DNA from: an uncultured Lachnospiraceae bacterium
GTDB lineage: Bacteria > Bacillota > Clostridia > Lachnospirales > Lachnospiraceae
DNA: 64,000 nt
Assembly: GCA_947631625.1 (NCBI GenBank)
Contig: CANRMA010000001.1
Span: 124,001 to 188,000 of the forward strand
Direction of reading: 5' to 3'
Shown here piece by piece: positions 26,819 through 35,445 of the stretch (positions are counted from its first letter, which is position 1; every line of letters begins with the position of its first letter). The notes below the pieces were generated by a model that was not told the DNA's origin, did no database searches, and saw only the letters and a program-made list of their open reading frames with translations. Made by a program: the position numbers and the translations under genes.

Positions 26819-27013
26819 CTATCTAACGGCAAGTTCTTTATCAATCCTCTCCAACAAAGTCTGCCTTTCCTCCTCAGGTATCGCCAATGCATTGATTGCT
26901 TCTTCCGCGCTCAGTTTTAATGATTTCATCAGATTCAGTACAGCCTGCAGCCACGTTTTCTGTTGAGTCTCCTGCACTGCCTGCTCCCTGATTCCTTCGC
27001 CCAAGTTACACAT
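26819..27013 (-). CDS. 64-residue protein resembling the C-terminal tail of Rpn-family nucleases
   Basis: The ATG at 27013 has a consensus AGGAGG eight bases upstream. The helical sequence (MCNLGEGIREQAVQETQQK, LMKSLKLSAEEAINALAIPEEERQ) matches the tail of Rpn-type recombination-promoting nuclease/putative transposase proteins. The nuclease body is absent, so this is either a free-standing tail gene or a remnant after deletion. Some Rpn genes are known to encode short C-terminal proteins from internal starts that antagonise the full enzyme, which makes a stand-alone tail functionally possible. Confidence 0.6.
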   Translation of the reverse strand: MCNLGEGIREQAVQETQQKTWLQAVLNLMKSLKLSAEEAINALAIPEEERQTLLERIDKELAVR

Positions 27014-27127
27014 AATGTTCGCCTCCTGCGCACTTCCTTCCCATTCTCTCCACTATCATAATACCGCAAAAAGCTCCTCCTTACAATGCAGTTTTTGAAA
27101 ATACCCGGAAAGACAGAACAACAGAAC

Positions 27128-27168
27128 AAAAAAACAGCGGGAAACCCGATAAACTCAGGATTCCCCGC
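27128..27168 (-). terminator. Rho-independent terminator after tRNA-Gly
   Basis: On the minus strand a GC-rich stem (GCGGGGAATCC / GGGTTTCCCGC, with one mismatch) is followed by seven T residues (plus-strand A-run 27128-27134). It ends the tRNA transcript 13 bases after the tRNA 3' end. Confidence 0.85.
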
Positions 27169-27180
27169 CGAAATAAAATA

Positions 27181-27251
27181 AGCGGGTGATGGGAATCGAA
27201 CCCACATATCTAGCTTGGAAGGCTGGTGTTCTACCACTGAACTACACCCGC
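27181..27251 (-). tRNA. tRNA-Gly (anticodon UCC)
   Basis: The 71-base minus-strand sequence folds as a tRNA. The acceptor stem is GCGGGTG/CACCCGC with discriminator U. The D-arm is GTTCAGTGGTAGAAC. The anticodon loop CTTCCAA gives UCC. The T-arm is TGGGTTCGATTCCCA. The 3' CCA is not encoded. One oddity: the anticodon stem CCAGC/GCTAG has a C-A mismatch at its second pair, where most bacterial Gly-UCC tRNAs pair. Promoter elements were not resolved. Confidence 0.95.
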
Positions 27252-27318
27252 ATTAAAAATATATAACTCTTTTTGAAACCTTTGCCATGATATCATATAA
27301 AATTTTATTTGTCAATAA

Positions 27319-28200
27319 CTAATCCTCGTAACTGTCCACATCCCTAAGCAGCTTCTCCCACGCATCTTCATTTTCAACATAGTACAGCGGACAAAGTTTT
27401 CCGCCGCAGTCATAGTGGCGCAGTATATCTTCGCTGTCAAGCTCATACTCCTGTTTAAGCCATGCCAGCAGATGTACGAGAGAATCATAGGTTTCCTGCG
27501 TAAACTGTCCGTCTTCATCCAGATAACAACATTCTATGGAAATGGAATCATTATTTCTTGTCATAACCGCATACGCCTGTTCATCAAGCGGTATGCACTG
27601 TATTATTTCTCCTTCATAACCGATTATAAAATGAGCGCTTGCAGAACGCTCATGAGTTTCCTCCAGATTGGCAAAATAACTGCGGTTCTGCGCTGCAGAT
27701 GTTCCGGGATTGGCGGTATAATGTACGAAAATACTCTTAATTTCGTCAATCTTGTCGCCCGGTCTGGAATATTCATTAATATTGAGCAGATCAACCGCGA
27801 TTTCCGGCTTTGATATAGCGTTTTCTTCGGCATCATTGATAATCTCATCGCTGACCGCCGCAACGGAATCTGCGCGTTCTTCTTTTATAAAAAATCTATA
27901 CACAAGCCCGACAGCCGTACAAAACAACACAGCTACCGAAATGAGCATCATCACAGCTAAAGCGCGATACAGATAAGCCTTTCTTCGCCTTGCCTGTCTG
28001 CGTTTTCTAAGGTATTCCATATCTGCGTTTCTGCGTTTTGGACTGGTCGTTATATCGATAGTCCTAAGCTCATCAACGCTTGTCCGACCTGTTCTTGCGC
28101 TCTTTCCCGTTTTGGTTCTGCCGTTTGAAATCTTCTGTTTATTGGAATTAAATTCCCACAGTTCCGGTCCTCGGTTTTTCTTATGTGCATTGCTTTGCAC
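27319..28200 (-). CDS. membrane-anchored N-acetylmuramoyl-L-alanine amidase (Amidase_2/PGRP fold)
   Basis: About 293 residues. The start is probably GTG at 28200, six bases after AGGGGTG; GTG at 28209 is the alternative. A basic cytosolic N-terminus of about 80 residues is followed by a membrane helix (YRALAVMMLISVAVLFCTAVG), then the amidase domain (about 135-290). Zinc ligands are in IFVHYTANPG and HYDCGGKLCP, with the substrate strand ASAHFIIGYEGEIIQ. It would trim stem peptides from peptidoglycan outside the membrane. It is a single gene preceded by a long gene-free stretch. Confidence 0.92.
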   Translation of the reverse strand: MQSNAHKKNRGPELWEFNSNKQKISNGRTKTGKSARTGRTSVDELRTIDITTSPKRRNADMEYLRKRRQARRRKAYLYRALAVMMLISVAVLFCTAVGLVYRFFIKEERADSVAAVSDEIINDAEENAISKPEIAVDLLNINEYSRPGDKIDEIKSIFVHYTANPGTSAAQNRSYFANLEETHERSASAHFIIGYEGEIIQCIPLDEQAYAVMTRNNDSISIECCYLDEDGQFTQETYDSLVHLLAWLKQEYELDSEDILRHYDCGGKLCPLYYVENEDAWEKLLRDVDSYED

Positions 28201-28418
28201 TTTATCCACCCCTAAGATATTAATGGTATAAATCGTATGTACTATAACAAATTTATCTTTAAATCTTCTCTAAATATTAGATGTTAAAAATTAAATATTA
28301 GTTTCATATTTTTTAAATTTTTATTAATTTTTTACGGGTCTTGTAAATAATATTCCATTAGTAAATCAATGGCGGATATGATATTATTGTAACGGGATAT
28401 GATATTAATTTAACAAAT

Positions 28419-28581
28419 TTGTCAATTGCGAAACTCATTCTCACAACATAGAAACTCATTCTCACAACATAGAATTTAGGCAAAATATATAAAAAAAGGA
28501 GCGATTTGCGATAGAACGAGCGACGTTTTTATATATTTTGACTAAATTCGGAAGCTTTGACAACAGTTTCGCAATTGTATA
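28419..28581. mobile_element. MITE-like inverted-repeat element, subfamily B copy 1
   Basis: About 163 bp with family ends (left GTCAATTGCGAAAC, right GTTTCGCAATTG). An inner 24-bp inverted repeat with one mismatch lies at 28472-28495 and 28526-28549. An exact 21-bp tandem duplication occupies 28430-28471. The direct repeat TAACAAAT flanks it at 28411-28418 and 28586-28593 (11 of 12 bases match if extended). It has no coding capacity. Its right end lies 37 bases before the SdpI-like gene. The rest of the 28210-28617 gap is A/T-rich and otherwise empty. Confidence 0.8.
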
Positions 28582-28617
28582 AATCTAACAAATACCTACC
28601 TATAAGGAGCTATAAAT

Positions 28618-29310
28618 ATGAAAAAAGCCATGTGGATAATTTCATTTATACCGCTTGCGGTTACGGCTGCTATCTTACAGTTTCTTCCCGACAGTCTTCC
28701 TATGCACTATGATATGGAGGGAAACATCGACCGCTTTGGAAACAAGACGGAACAGTTGATATTCCCGATTATAATATTGGCTGTTACAGGCTTTTGGACT
28801 ATTATGATTTCTTATTCTGAGAAAAAATCCGGTACTGCAAATACAGAAAAGGAAGCCTCGAATGCGGCGTCGAATGCAAAATTGCTATGCATAGTCGGGA
28901 TTTCCGAAGCTGTTATATTTGGCCTTATGCATTTCTTTATATTGTATGGAGCATATATAGAAGCAAATACCAACGCAAGGCAGTCGGTATTTGATATCGC
29001 AAAAATATCCTGCATTTTAGGCGGGATATTATTCATAATTACCGGATGCTTTATGTCAAATATAAAGAAAAACAAGATCTCGGGCGTCAGAACCGTATGG
29101 AGTATGTACAATGATAAAACATGGCAAAAAAGCAATCGCTTCGGCGCCGTCAGCCTTATCATTGCGGGTATGCTCACTATATTAACTGCCGTATTTTCAA
29201 ACGGGAATACAGGTATAGTTATGATGATCGCATATCTTATAATATCCTCAGCGGCTGATATAATATATTCCAAGATCGTTTATGAAAAGGAACGCAAAAC
29301 CGAAAAATAA
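28618..29310 (+). CDS. SdpI/DUF1648-family membrane protein
   Basis: 230 residues. The N-terminal DUF1648 block has PDSLPMHYDMEGNIDRFGNK between membrane segments. About six hydrophobic helices follow. The SdpI-type loop VRTVWSMYNDKTWQKSNRFG lies near 160-180. SdpI of Bacillus subtilis gives immunity to the SdpC toxin and sequesters a repressor; whether this protein has an immunity role is unknown, as no toxin or repressor gene is adjacent. The ribosome site is AAGGAG. It is convergent with the sugar-binding protein gene. Confidence 0.88.
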   Translation: MKKAMWIISFIPLAVTAAILQFLPDSLPMHYDMEGNIDRFGNKTEQLIFPIIILAVTGFWTIMISYSEKKSGTANTEKEASNAASNAKLLCIVGISEAVIFGLMHFFILYGAYIEANTNARQSVFDIAKISCILGGILFIITGCFMSNIKKNKISGVRTVWSMYNDKTWQKSNRFGAVSLIIAGMLTILTAVFSNGNTGIVMMIAYLIISSAADIIYSKIVYEKERKTEK

Positions 29311-29347
29311 AGGCTTTACACACTCAATAATTATTATTGTTATTTCG

Positions 29348-30427
29348 CTATTTATTATGCGTATATTCGTCTACATCTTCCGCTCTTACTTTTTCATAAG
29401 GCAGTCTTATATATTTACCGTCTTCCAACTCCAGACCATTTAAACTGCCGCCCGTTGCCAGTTCATATGCAAGCTCAAGCATTGCTTTCGCCTGTCCTTC
29501 CTTATCATTATATACGGTTCCTGCCATTTCTTTGTTTTTTACCGCTTCAAGGCCTACGTCAGTTCCGTCTATTCCGACTATCACAGGCCATTTTTCGGGA
29601 ATTATCTCGGCCGCTTTAAGCGCATCGATAGCGCCAAGCGCCATATCGTCATTATTGGCAAGCACAAGTTCTATTTTATCCCCGTATTCTCCAAGCATCT
29701 GCGACATCTTAGTCTGCGCCTGCGCTCTGTTCCAGTTGGCTATCGCATAGTTTAACTTCTCTACTTCCACTCCCTTATCAACTATCGTGGAAACGGAATA
29801 TTCGGTCCTAACGATCGCGTCCTGATGTCCGGCCTCTCCTTCCAGAACTATATACTGAAAAATACCGTCTTTGTTTCTGTCGGCGTCCGCATCGGTTTTA
29901 AAAACTTCCGCCGCTATCTCGCCCTCCATGATCCCGGACTCAAACGCCTTTGCGCCTACATAATAGAGCTTATCCCATCTTTCCAGATCTTCACCTACAA
30001 GCTCCCTGTTAAAAAATATGACAGGAACGTCATTTTTTTCCGCCATATCGATTATGGTCGTGGGTTCGGTGCGGTCTACCAGATTGACGCACACCACGTC
30101 GCAGCCGTCGTCTATCATCGTCTCTACCTGGCTGTTCTGCGTAGACTGGCTGTCGGCCGCATTATATACCTCGACATTTATCGCAATGCCGCTTTCCGCT
30201 TCCTTATCGCTGGCATAAATATTAAATCTGTCTATTAACTGCGACACAAAAGTATCGTACTGGTCGTAAACAGTCACACCTATTTTGATATTCTTAACTT
30301 CTTCTTCAATATTATTTTTGCCGCAGCCGCCAAGACAGACGCAAAGCAAAAAGCCGCAGGCCGCAAGCGCAGATTTAAACGCCGCTCTTATACATGTCAT
30401 ATTTATAATCCTATGCCTGAAAAACAA
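29348..30427 (-). CDS. sugar-binding lipoprotein (MglB/periplasmic binding protein family)
   Basis: 359 residues from a TTG at 30427 supported by GGGAGGAG; the next ATG (30400) has no good site. The lipoprotein signal ends in LGGCGK. The type I periplasmic-binding fold follows: IKIGVTVYDQYDTFVSQL, DGCDVVCVNLVDR, VPVIFFNREL, GAKAFESGIMEGEIAA, LVLANNDDMALGAIDALKAA, VIVGIDGTDVGLEAV. It is close in layout to MglB of this window. It is the last gene of the sensing/uptake block and could serve as an alternative binding protein for the importer or a ligand receptor for the YesM-type kinase. Confidence 0.9.
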   Translation of the reverse strand: MFFRHRIINMTCIRAAFKSALAACGFLLCVCLGGCGKNNIEEEVKNIKIGVTVYDQYDTFVSQLIDRFNIYASDKEAESGIAINVEVYNAADSQSTQNSQVETMIDDGCDVVCVNLVDRTEPTTIIDMAEKNDVPVIFFNRELVGEDLERWDKLYYVGAKAFESGIMEGEIAAEVFKTDADADRNKDGIFQYIVLEGEAGHQDAIVRTEYSVSTIVDKGVEVEKLNYAIANWNRAQAQTKMSQMLGEYGDKIELVLANNDDMALGAIDALKAAEIIPEKWPVIVGIDGTDVGLEAVKNKEMAGTVYNDKEGQAKAMLELAYELATGGSLNGLELEDGKYIRLPYEKVRAEDVDEYTHNK

Positions 30428-30450
30428 AATATTTCTCCTCCCGTATCTCC

Positions 30451-30545
30451 GTAACTAAAATTTAGTCCAAATATACATAGGCATTTGCGAAGCCCTCTCT
30501 AAAGCTTCCGAAAATTTAGCAAATATCTATAAATATACAAAATAA
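30451..30545. mobile_element. degenerate fragment of an inverted-repeat element (subfamily B)
   Basis: GGCATTTGCGAAG followed by AAAGCTTCCG and AATTTAGCAAATAT matches one half of the subfamily B copy at 28419-28581 (in reverse). A second arm-like stretch (AATTTAGTCCAAATATACAT) precedes it, so the copy seems rearranged. It fills the space between the two sugar-binding protein genes. Confidence 0.5.
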
Positions 30546-30555
30546 GGCGCAATAT

Positions 30556-31548
30556 CTATTGTACGATTGGAAACAGCACTTTCTGATTTTCCTTATCATA
30601 CAGATTATTCTGATCCACTACCAGAAAATCCACCTTACTGTCATTGGCTCTGTCCAAATGATATTTAAGCTGATTTACAACTTCCTGCATACTCTGATAA
30701 CCCAGATTAAATTCATTCGGAACCACCAGAGTATCTATAAGCCCCCTGTCCAGATAATAAACTACTTTTTCCGAACAGCCCACTCCGTACAAAGCGATAT
30801 TCTGCCCGCTATCTTCATCCTGTGCCGGTTCCGTATAATTTAGCATATAGTCTGTCATTTTTTCAGTCTCGTCATTTTCAAGAGCCGCTACTATATCCAC
30901 CTGCTCCATCTGATCCGTAAGTTCCTTGGCGCCTCCGTCCTTAGTCTGTTCACAGGAAAGCTGCCATACTATATCCGCCTGTGTATCTGCGAGACTTTCT
31001 GTAAGTCCCTTCAATCTCTGCTGAATGGAAAGCATTTTATCATTCCCTGTCAGGATACCTATTTTTTTACCTTCAAGCTCATATCCAAAATCTTTTTTTA
31101 CCGCGTCCGCCACAGCCCTGCCTATTTCAATATTGTCAGGTCCTGACAGCGCATACAGATTTTCAGGTTTAACGTCCGACTCTAAAAGCATCAGCGCCGG
31201 AACTGCCGCCCCGCCAAACTTAAGCGCGCCCTCTTCACTTGATACCATCTGCACTATAATACCCTCGGCGCCATTCTCCAGTTCACGATTTATGATCGCC
31301 GTCTCTTCTTCCACATCTGCCAGAATACCCGTGGAAACATAATTGATATTGACATTACAGTCTCTTGCCGCCTGCTCAAGTCCGAGCCGCAGAGATATCC
31401 ACCTGTCGCTGTTACTGTTGTTGACTATAACGGAGATGCGATAACTTTCTTCCTGTTTTTCGTTATTGTTCATTTCATATGATGTCCATGCGATAATACC
31501 CACAAATACAAGGACAAGCAGCCCAAAATAAAATCTACTCTTCGCCAT
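30556..31548 (-). CDS. membrane-anchored sugar-binding protein (LacI/RbsB-like fold)
   Basis: About 330 residues from the ATG at 31548, placed eight bases after AAAGGAG (an ATG six bases earlier is too close to it). An uncleaved-looking N-terminal helix (FYFGLLVLVFVGIIAW) has no lipobox cysteine. The periplasmic-binding fold follows: ISVIVNNSNSDRWISLRLGLEQAA, GAEGIIVQMVSS, ALMLLESDV, GKKIGILTGNDKML, VVPNEFNLGYQSMQEVV. It overlaps the kinase gene by 14 bases, so the two are translationally coupled. Inference: it presents sugar to the kinase's extracellular domain. Confidence 0.87.
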   Translation of the reverse strand: MAKSRFYFGLLVLVFVGIIAWTSYEMNNNEKQEESYRISVIVNNSNSDRWISLRLGLEQAARDCNVNINYVSTGILADVEEETAIINRELENGAEGIIVQMVSSEEGALKFGGAAVPALMLLESDVKPENLYALSGPDNIEIGRAVADAVKKDFGYELEGKKIGILTGNDKMLSIQQRLKGLTESLADTQADIVWQLSCEQTKDGGAKELTDQMEQVDIVAALENDETEKMTDYMLNYTEPAQDEDSGQNIALYGVGCSEKVVYYLDRGLIDTLVVPNEFNLGYQSMQEVVNQLKYHLDRANDSKVDFLVVDQNNLYDKENQKVLFPIVQ

Positions 31549-33400
31549 CGGCATCTTCTCCTTTTATCTGTTCCATATGTCCCGCTTCCAGATTTTCGAC
31601 TGTCTGCGCCGAATAAGGAATATAAGGCAGATGTATCCTTACCGTTGTCCCCTCATCCAATCGGCTTTCGATCTCAAGCCCGTAAGGACTGCCAAAACGA
31701 AGCCTTATCCGATTGTGGACGTTTATAAGCCCCACTCCGGAACCTTTTTTCCTCACCCTGTTATTTTCTACAAGCAGAGCTTCCACCATATTTTCAGGCA
31801 TTCCAAAACCGTTATCTTTTACCTCGATATAAACATCATTCTCCCTGCGATAGCCTGTAATCTCAATCTCACCGTCGCCGTCCATGCCCTCTACGCCATA
31901 GTAGATCGCATTTTCCAAAAGCGGCTGCACGATAAGCTTTACGGTACAGCAGTTTAATATCTCTTCTTCTATGTGGAATTCCACACTAAAACTGTCTTTA
32001 TACCGTCTTTTCTGGATATTCATATAATTCCGGGCATGTTTGATCTCATCTTCTATGCTTATGATAGTCCTGCCTCTGCTCAGACTTATACGGAACAGAC
32101 TGGCAAGCTGTGTGATCATAAAAACCGCATCGTCATACCTTTCACCCTCTATCATCCACACTATCGAATCCAGAGTATTATATAAAAAGTGCGGATTGAT
32201 CTGTGACTGCAGCGCATCAAGCTCACTTCTGCGTTTCTCTTCCTGCTCCACAACTATGTCATTCATAAGCTGCTGCAGCTGCTCCACCGTAGAGCGAAGC
32301 GTTCTGCCAAGATGTTCCACTTCCAGTGAACCGCCCATATAAATATCGGGATTCATATTTCCGCTTTCCCATTCCCTGACGGATTCATTAAGCTTCTGGA
32401 GCGGTTTGGCTATTCTCGCAGATACCAACTGGTTAAGCACTATTATCATAAGCATCGCAAGCGACACAAACAGGATCACCACCAACCGTAAATCCGCCAT
32501 ACCGACATTAAAATTACTCATAGGCGCCACGCTTACTATCTTCCAACCGGTATAGCTTATGGTTTTTACACTGACCAGTCTTTTTTCACCATGAAATTCC
32601 TCTTTAATGCTTCCGTCTTCATAATTGACCGCCTCAAGATTATTCTCTTCATACAGGTTTGTATAAAGAAGTTTCTGTTTGGGATGATAAATGATCTCGC
32701 CGTCGCCGTCCATAAGATATACATATTCGGAAGAAGCGTCGGTATTGGCTTTGTTCAAAAGCTGTTCAATGCTGCTATAATTCATGTCTACCAACAATAC
32801 TCCCAAAGTGGAATTACCGTTACTTGTAAGCTCCACGGCCTGACTTAAAGATACCACCCAGTAATATCGATAACTGGTGTTATCGAATAAATTCTGCACA
32901 TGCGGAGTGGAAAAATGGATATTTTCCATCTGTCCTACCGCTTCGGTGAACCACTCCTGATTTACAATGTCTATATTCTCCTTTTCCGTCGCCACAGGCG
33001 CCGCCGCTACAAGCCTGCCACTGTTGGTATAACAGGCTATGCTTATCAGATTTCCCTTATTGGCCTCATACAAAAGGTTCATTTCCTCATCGAGAGTATC
33101 CGTCGCCAGATTTTTATCTTTTATGGCGCTGTAATACATTGCATCGGAAATACGCCGCATACTTTTCAGATAAGTTTCCAGATTGATCGCCGTCTGATCC
33201 AATAACTGCTCCATATTCTGGCTCATGGTATCTTCCATCCGATTTACAAAATTACTGTAAAGAGATACTCCAAGCATACCCATACAGACTGTGGATACAA
33301 TGGTAAAAGAAACTGTTATCGTCATCTGGATCGACTGCGGTTTAACACTTTTTCTGATATATGAAATTAGGCGCATTAATTTCTCTTTTATCCTTGACAT
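31535..33400 (-). CDS. YesM/LytS-type sensor histidine kinase
   Basis: 621 residues. Membrane helices (about 22-45 and 305-327) flank a large dCache-like extracellular sensor. HAMP (about 330-380) follows. The His_kinase domain has the phospho-acceptor in QINPHFLYNTLDSIVWM near 405. The HATPase domain has the N box IVQPLLENAIYYGVEG, DNGFGMP and GSGVGLINVHNRI. This class usually works with AraC-type YesN regulators, as encoded 22 bases upstream, to control sugar transporters. The ribosome site is weak; an ATG eight codons downstream is possible. Confidence 0.93.
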   Translation of the reverse strand: MSRIKEKLMRLISYIRKSVKPQSIQMTITVSFTIVSTVCMGMLGVSLYSNFVNRMEDTMSQNMEQLLDQTAINLETYLKSMRRISDAMYYSAIKDKNLATDTLDEEMNLLYEANKGNLISIACYTNSGRLVAAAPVATEKENIDIVNQEWFTEAVGQMENIHFSTPHVQNLFDNTSYRYYWVVSLSQAVELTSNGNSTLGVLLVDMNYSSIEQLLNKANTDASSEYVYLMDGDGEIIYHPKQKLLYTNLYEENNLEAVNYEDGSIKEEFHGEKRLVSVKTISYTGWKIVSVAPMSNFNVGMADLRLVVILFVSLAMLMIIVLNQLVSARIAKPLQKLNESVREWESGNMNPDIYMGGSLEVEHLGRTLRSTVEQLQQLMNDIVVEQEEKRRSELDALQSQINPHFLYNTLDSIVWMIEGERYDDAVFMITQLASLFRISLSRGRTIISIEDEIKHARNYMNIQKRRYKDSFSVEFHIEEEILNCCTVKLIVQPLLENAIYYGVEGMDGDGEIEITGYRRENDVYIEVKDNGFGMPENMVEALLVENNRVRKKGSGVGLINVHNRIRLRFGSPYGLEIESRLDEGTTVRIHLPYIPYSAQTVENLEAGHMEQIKGEDADGEE

Positions 33401-33421
33401 ATCATATAACCATGCTCACTT

Positions 33422-35044
33422 TTATATCTGTTCCGCCTGCTCCAGTCTGCTTGTCTTATATTTGGACGGCGACATTCCAAACTGCTTTTTAAAAGCGTAA
33501 CTAAAATAATTGGGATCTGAATATCCGACCTTTTGCGCAATAATATACGTTTTTTCGTTTTCTGTCAAAAGAAGATTCTCCGCTTCTTCCATTCTGTAAT
33601 CAGTCAGATAATTTATAAAAGTTTTCCCGGTTTCTTTTTTAAATACAGTAGAAAAATAAGCGGAACTCACATTAAGGTAACTGCAGACCGTCTCAATACT
33701 CAGATTTTGATCTGCATAATATTCTTTGACATACTCGATTGCCTTTGTAACGAAAGACTTGGTAGTATCACGCCTTTCATTCAGTATCTGTTTTTGCATT
33801 TTAATGCAATTGTCCATAAGCCAACCGCCTAATGCCTCCGGCGATTCCAATTGCATAGCCTGAGTATATACGTCCCTGTTTTCTCCAAAAACTTCTTCCA
33901 GATTGATCTGATTATTGGCTCCCAACTTAAATATTTCGGTTATGAGTTCCATGATCAATATGCGATATTTCTGCAAAGACATCCTGCAGCCCGCGATCTG
34001 TTCGGTGAACTTATTGACAGCCTCCTGCAGCGGCTGTGCTTCACCCATCTTTATCCTTTTGATTATTTCACGGATATAGGACTCTTCCCAAGGTATATCT
34101 GCATTTTCCCTCGGATCTGTTTCCGCGATATTGATGGCTCTGACCGTTCCATACAATACCCGGTAAGAAATGGCATTCTGCGCGCCCTGATAAGATATCG
34201 GCAACTGTTCGGGCTTACTGCAGATATGTCCTATCCCGGCAGTCACCCTTGCCTTACATACACGCTTTGCCATCTTGCATATCCTGTCCATTCTGTCGGT
34301 AAAACGGGTGATCGACTCTTCATTCGGCAGCTGTGTGATAACTATTATATCCCCAAGATAAGTCACCACCCTGCTGTCCCATTTTTCAGACAACTGCTCT
34401 TTTGCCAGTTTTTCTACCGACATGGCAAGCAGCACCGGATTAATATTGTCCTCCGAAACCGGATCTGTCGTACTTATATGCAATACAGTCACCACATAAT
34501 AAGGTCCTGTAAATTCTATCTGATAATTCTTTGCATGTTCTTCAATCTCGCTTCCCGTGATCCTGCCTTCTATAAGAGATGTATAGAAATTCTCCTGAAG
34601 AACAGGCAGACTCTCCATATAGTATTCCCTGAGTTTATCTATGTTCCTCTTTTCATCTAACTCTCTGTCCAGATTTATCCTGATGCGCTCAAATACTTCT
34701 TTTAGCTCATTGGCATTTATCGGTTTCAATATATACTCTTCCGCCTCGATCTTGATCGCTTCTTTTGCATACTCGAACTCGTCGAAGCCCGAAAAGATTA
34801 TCACTTTCATGGTAGGATACAGCTCTTTTAACTTTTTGCACAGAGTAAGCCCGTCCATATACGGCATTTTGATATCCGTCATGACCACATCCACCTGCAG
34901 TTCTTCCGCCATTTCAAGCGCTTCTATCCCGTTACGGGCATAGCCTGCCACTAAAAAACCCATGCTTTCCCAATCCAGCTTCTTCCGTATTACCTCAAAA
35001 ACCTCTTCTTCATCATCCACCAGCAGAACCGAATACTTATTCAT
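33422..35044 (-). CDS. YesN-type response regulator (receiver + AraC helix-turn-helix)
   Basis: 540 residues. The receiver domain (about 4-120) has the phospho-acceptor Asp in VDVVMTDIKMPYMDGL near residue 55. A long linker of about 290 residues follows, similar to the GGDEF-like region of YesN proteins. The AraC DNA-binding domain (about 435-535) has LSIETVCSYLNVSSAYFSTVFKKETGKTFINYL and VGYSDPNYFSYAFKKQFGMSPSKYK. It pairs with the YesM-type kinase downstream. The probable target is the mgl promoter upstream of 39321, which has a good -10 but no clear -35. Confidence 0.93.
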   Translation of the reverse strand: MNKYSVLLVDDEEEVFEVIRKKLDWESMGFLVAGYARNGIEALEMAEELQVDVVMTDIKMPYMDGLTLCKKLKELYPTMKVIIFSGFDEFEYAKEAIKIEAEEYILKPINANELKEVFERIRINLDRELDEKRNIDKLREYYMESLPVLQENFYTSLIEGRITGSEIEEHAKNYQIEFTGPYYVVTVLHISTTDPVSEDNINPVLLAMSVEKLAKEQLSEKWDSRVVTYLGDIIVITQLPNEESITRFTDRMDRICKMAKRVCKARVTAGIGHICSKPEQLPISYQGAQNAISYRVLYGTVRAINIAETDPRENADIPWEESYIREIIKRIKMGEAQPLQEAVNKFTEQIAGCRMSLQKYRILIMELITEIFKLGANNQINLEEVFGENRDVYTQAMQLESPEALGGWLMDNCIKMQKQILNERRDTTKSFVTKAIEYVKEYYADQNLSIETVCSYLNVSSAYFSTVFKKETGKTFINYLTDYRMEEAENLLLTENEKTYIIAQKVGYSDPNYFSYAFKKQFGMSPSKYKTSRLEQAEQI

Positions 35045-35064
35045 GCAATATCATACCTTCCCGT

Positions 35065-35376
35065 TTACGCCCCATATTTATTGTTCATCCGCTTCCACAA
35101 TATCCCCATTATCAGTGTGCATACTATGATCTCCCCAAGCGCCGCATATAAATCCACAAATATAAGAACCGCCATTACAAGAGTCGCCCCTGCAAAAAAC
35201 AGCAGCAGTTTCCCGCTTTCTTCGGCGTAAGCTTTTTCATCCTTAAGCGGCCCCTTCTCCTTACTTCTGATAAGGCTTGAATCCTTAGAAATAAGCAGGC
35301 GTATCCCATAATACATACATATAACAAACAATAACAGCGGTATACCGGCCTGTTCTATAACATACCCTAAATTCAT
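35065..35376 (-). CDS. small membrane protein of unknown function in the mgl block
   Basis: 103 residues, with three hydrophobic helices (about 8-28, 52-72 and 76-95) and a charged loop (SKDSSLIRSKEKGPLKDEKAY). The ribosome site GGAGG is well placed. It lies between mglC and the yesN-like gene on the same strand. I do not recognise it. Its position suggests a role with the transporter or kinase, but nothing in the sequence proves it. Confidence 0.75.
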   Translation of the reverse strand: MNLGYVIEQAGIPLLLFVICMYYGIRLLISKDSSLIRSKEKGPLKDEKAYAEESGKLLLFFAGATLVMAVLIFVDLYAALGEIIVCTLIMGILWKRMNNKYGA

Positions 35377-35445
35377 GCACAGCCTCCGTTTTAAAAATAG
35401 CGACCGGTAATACTCCAGCCGCTATTTATAAGCATATACTTTATA

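Noticed and set aside
27181..27251. Integration (att) site at tRNA-Gly for a genomic island
   Set aside because: I saw no second copy of the tRNA 3' end in the flanking accessory region and no integrase gene.
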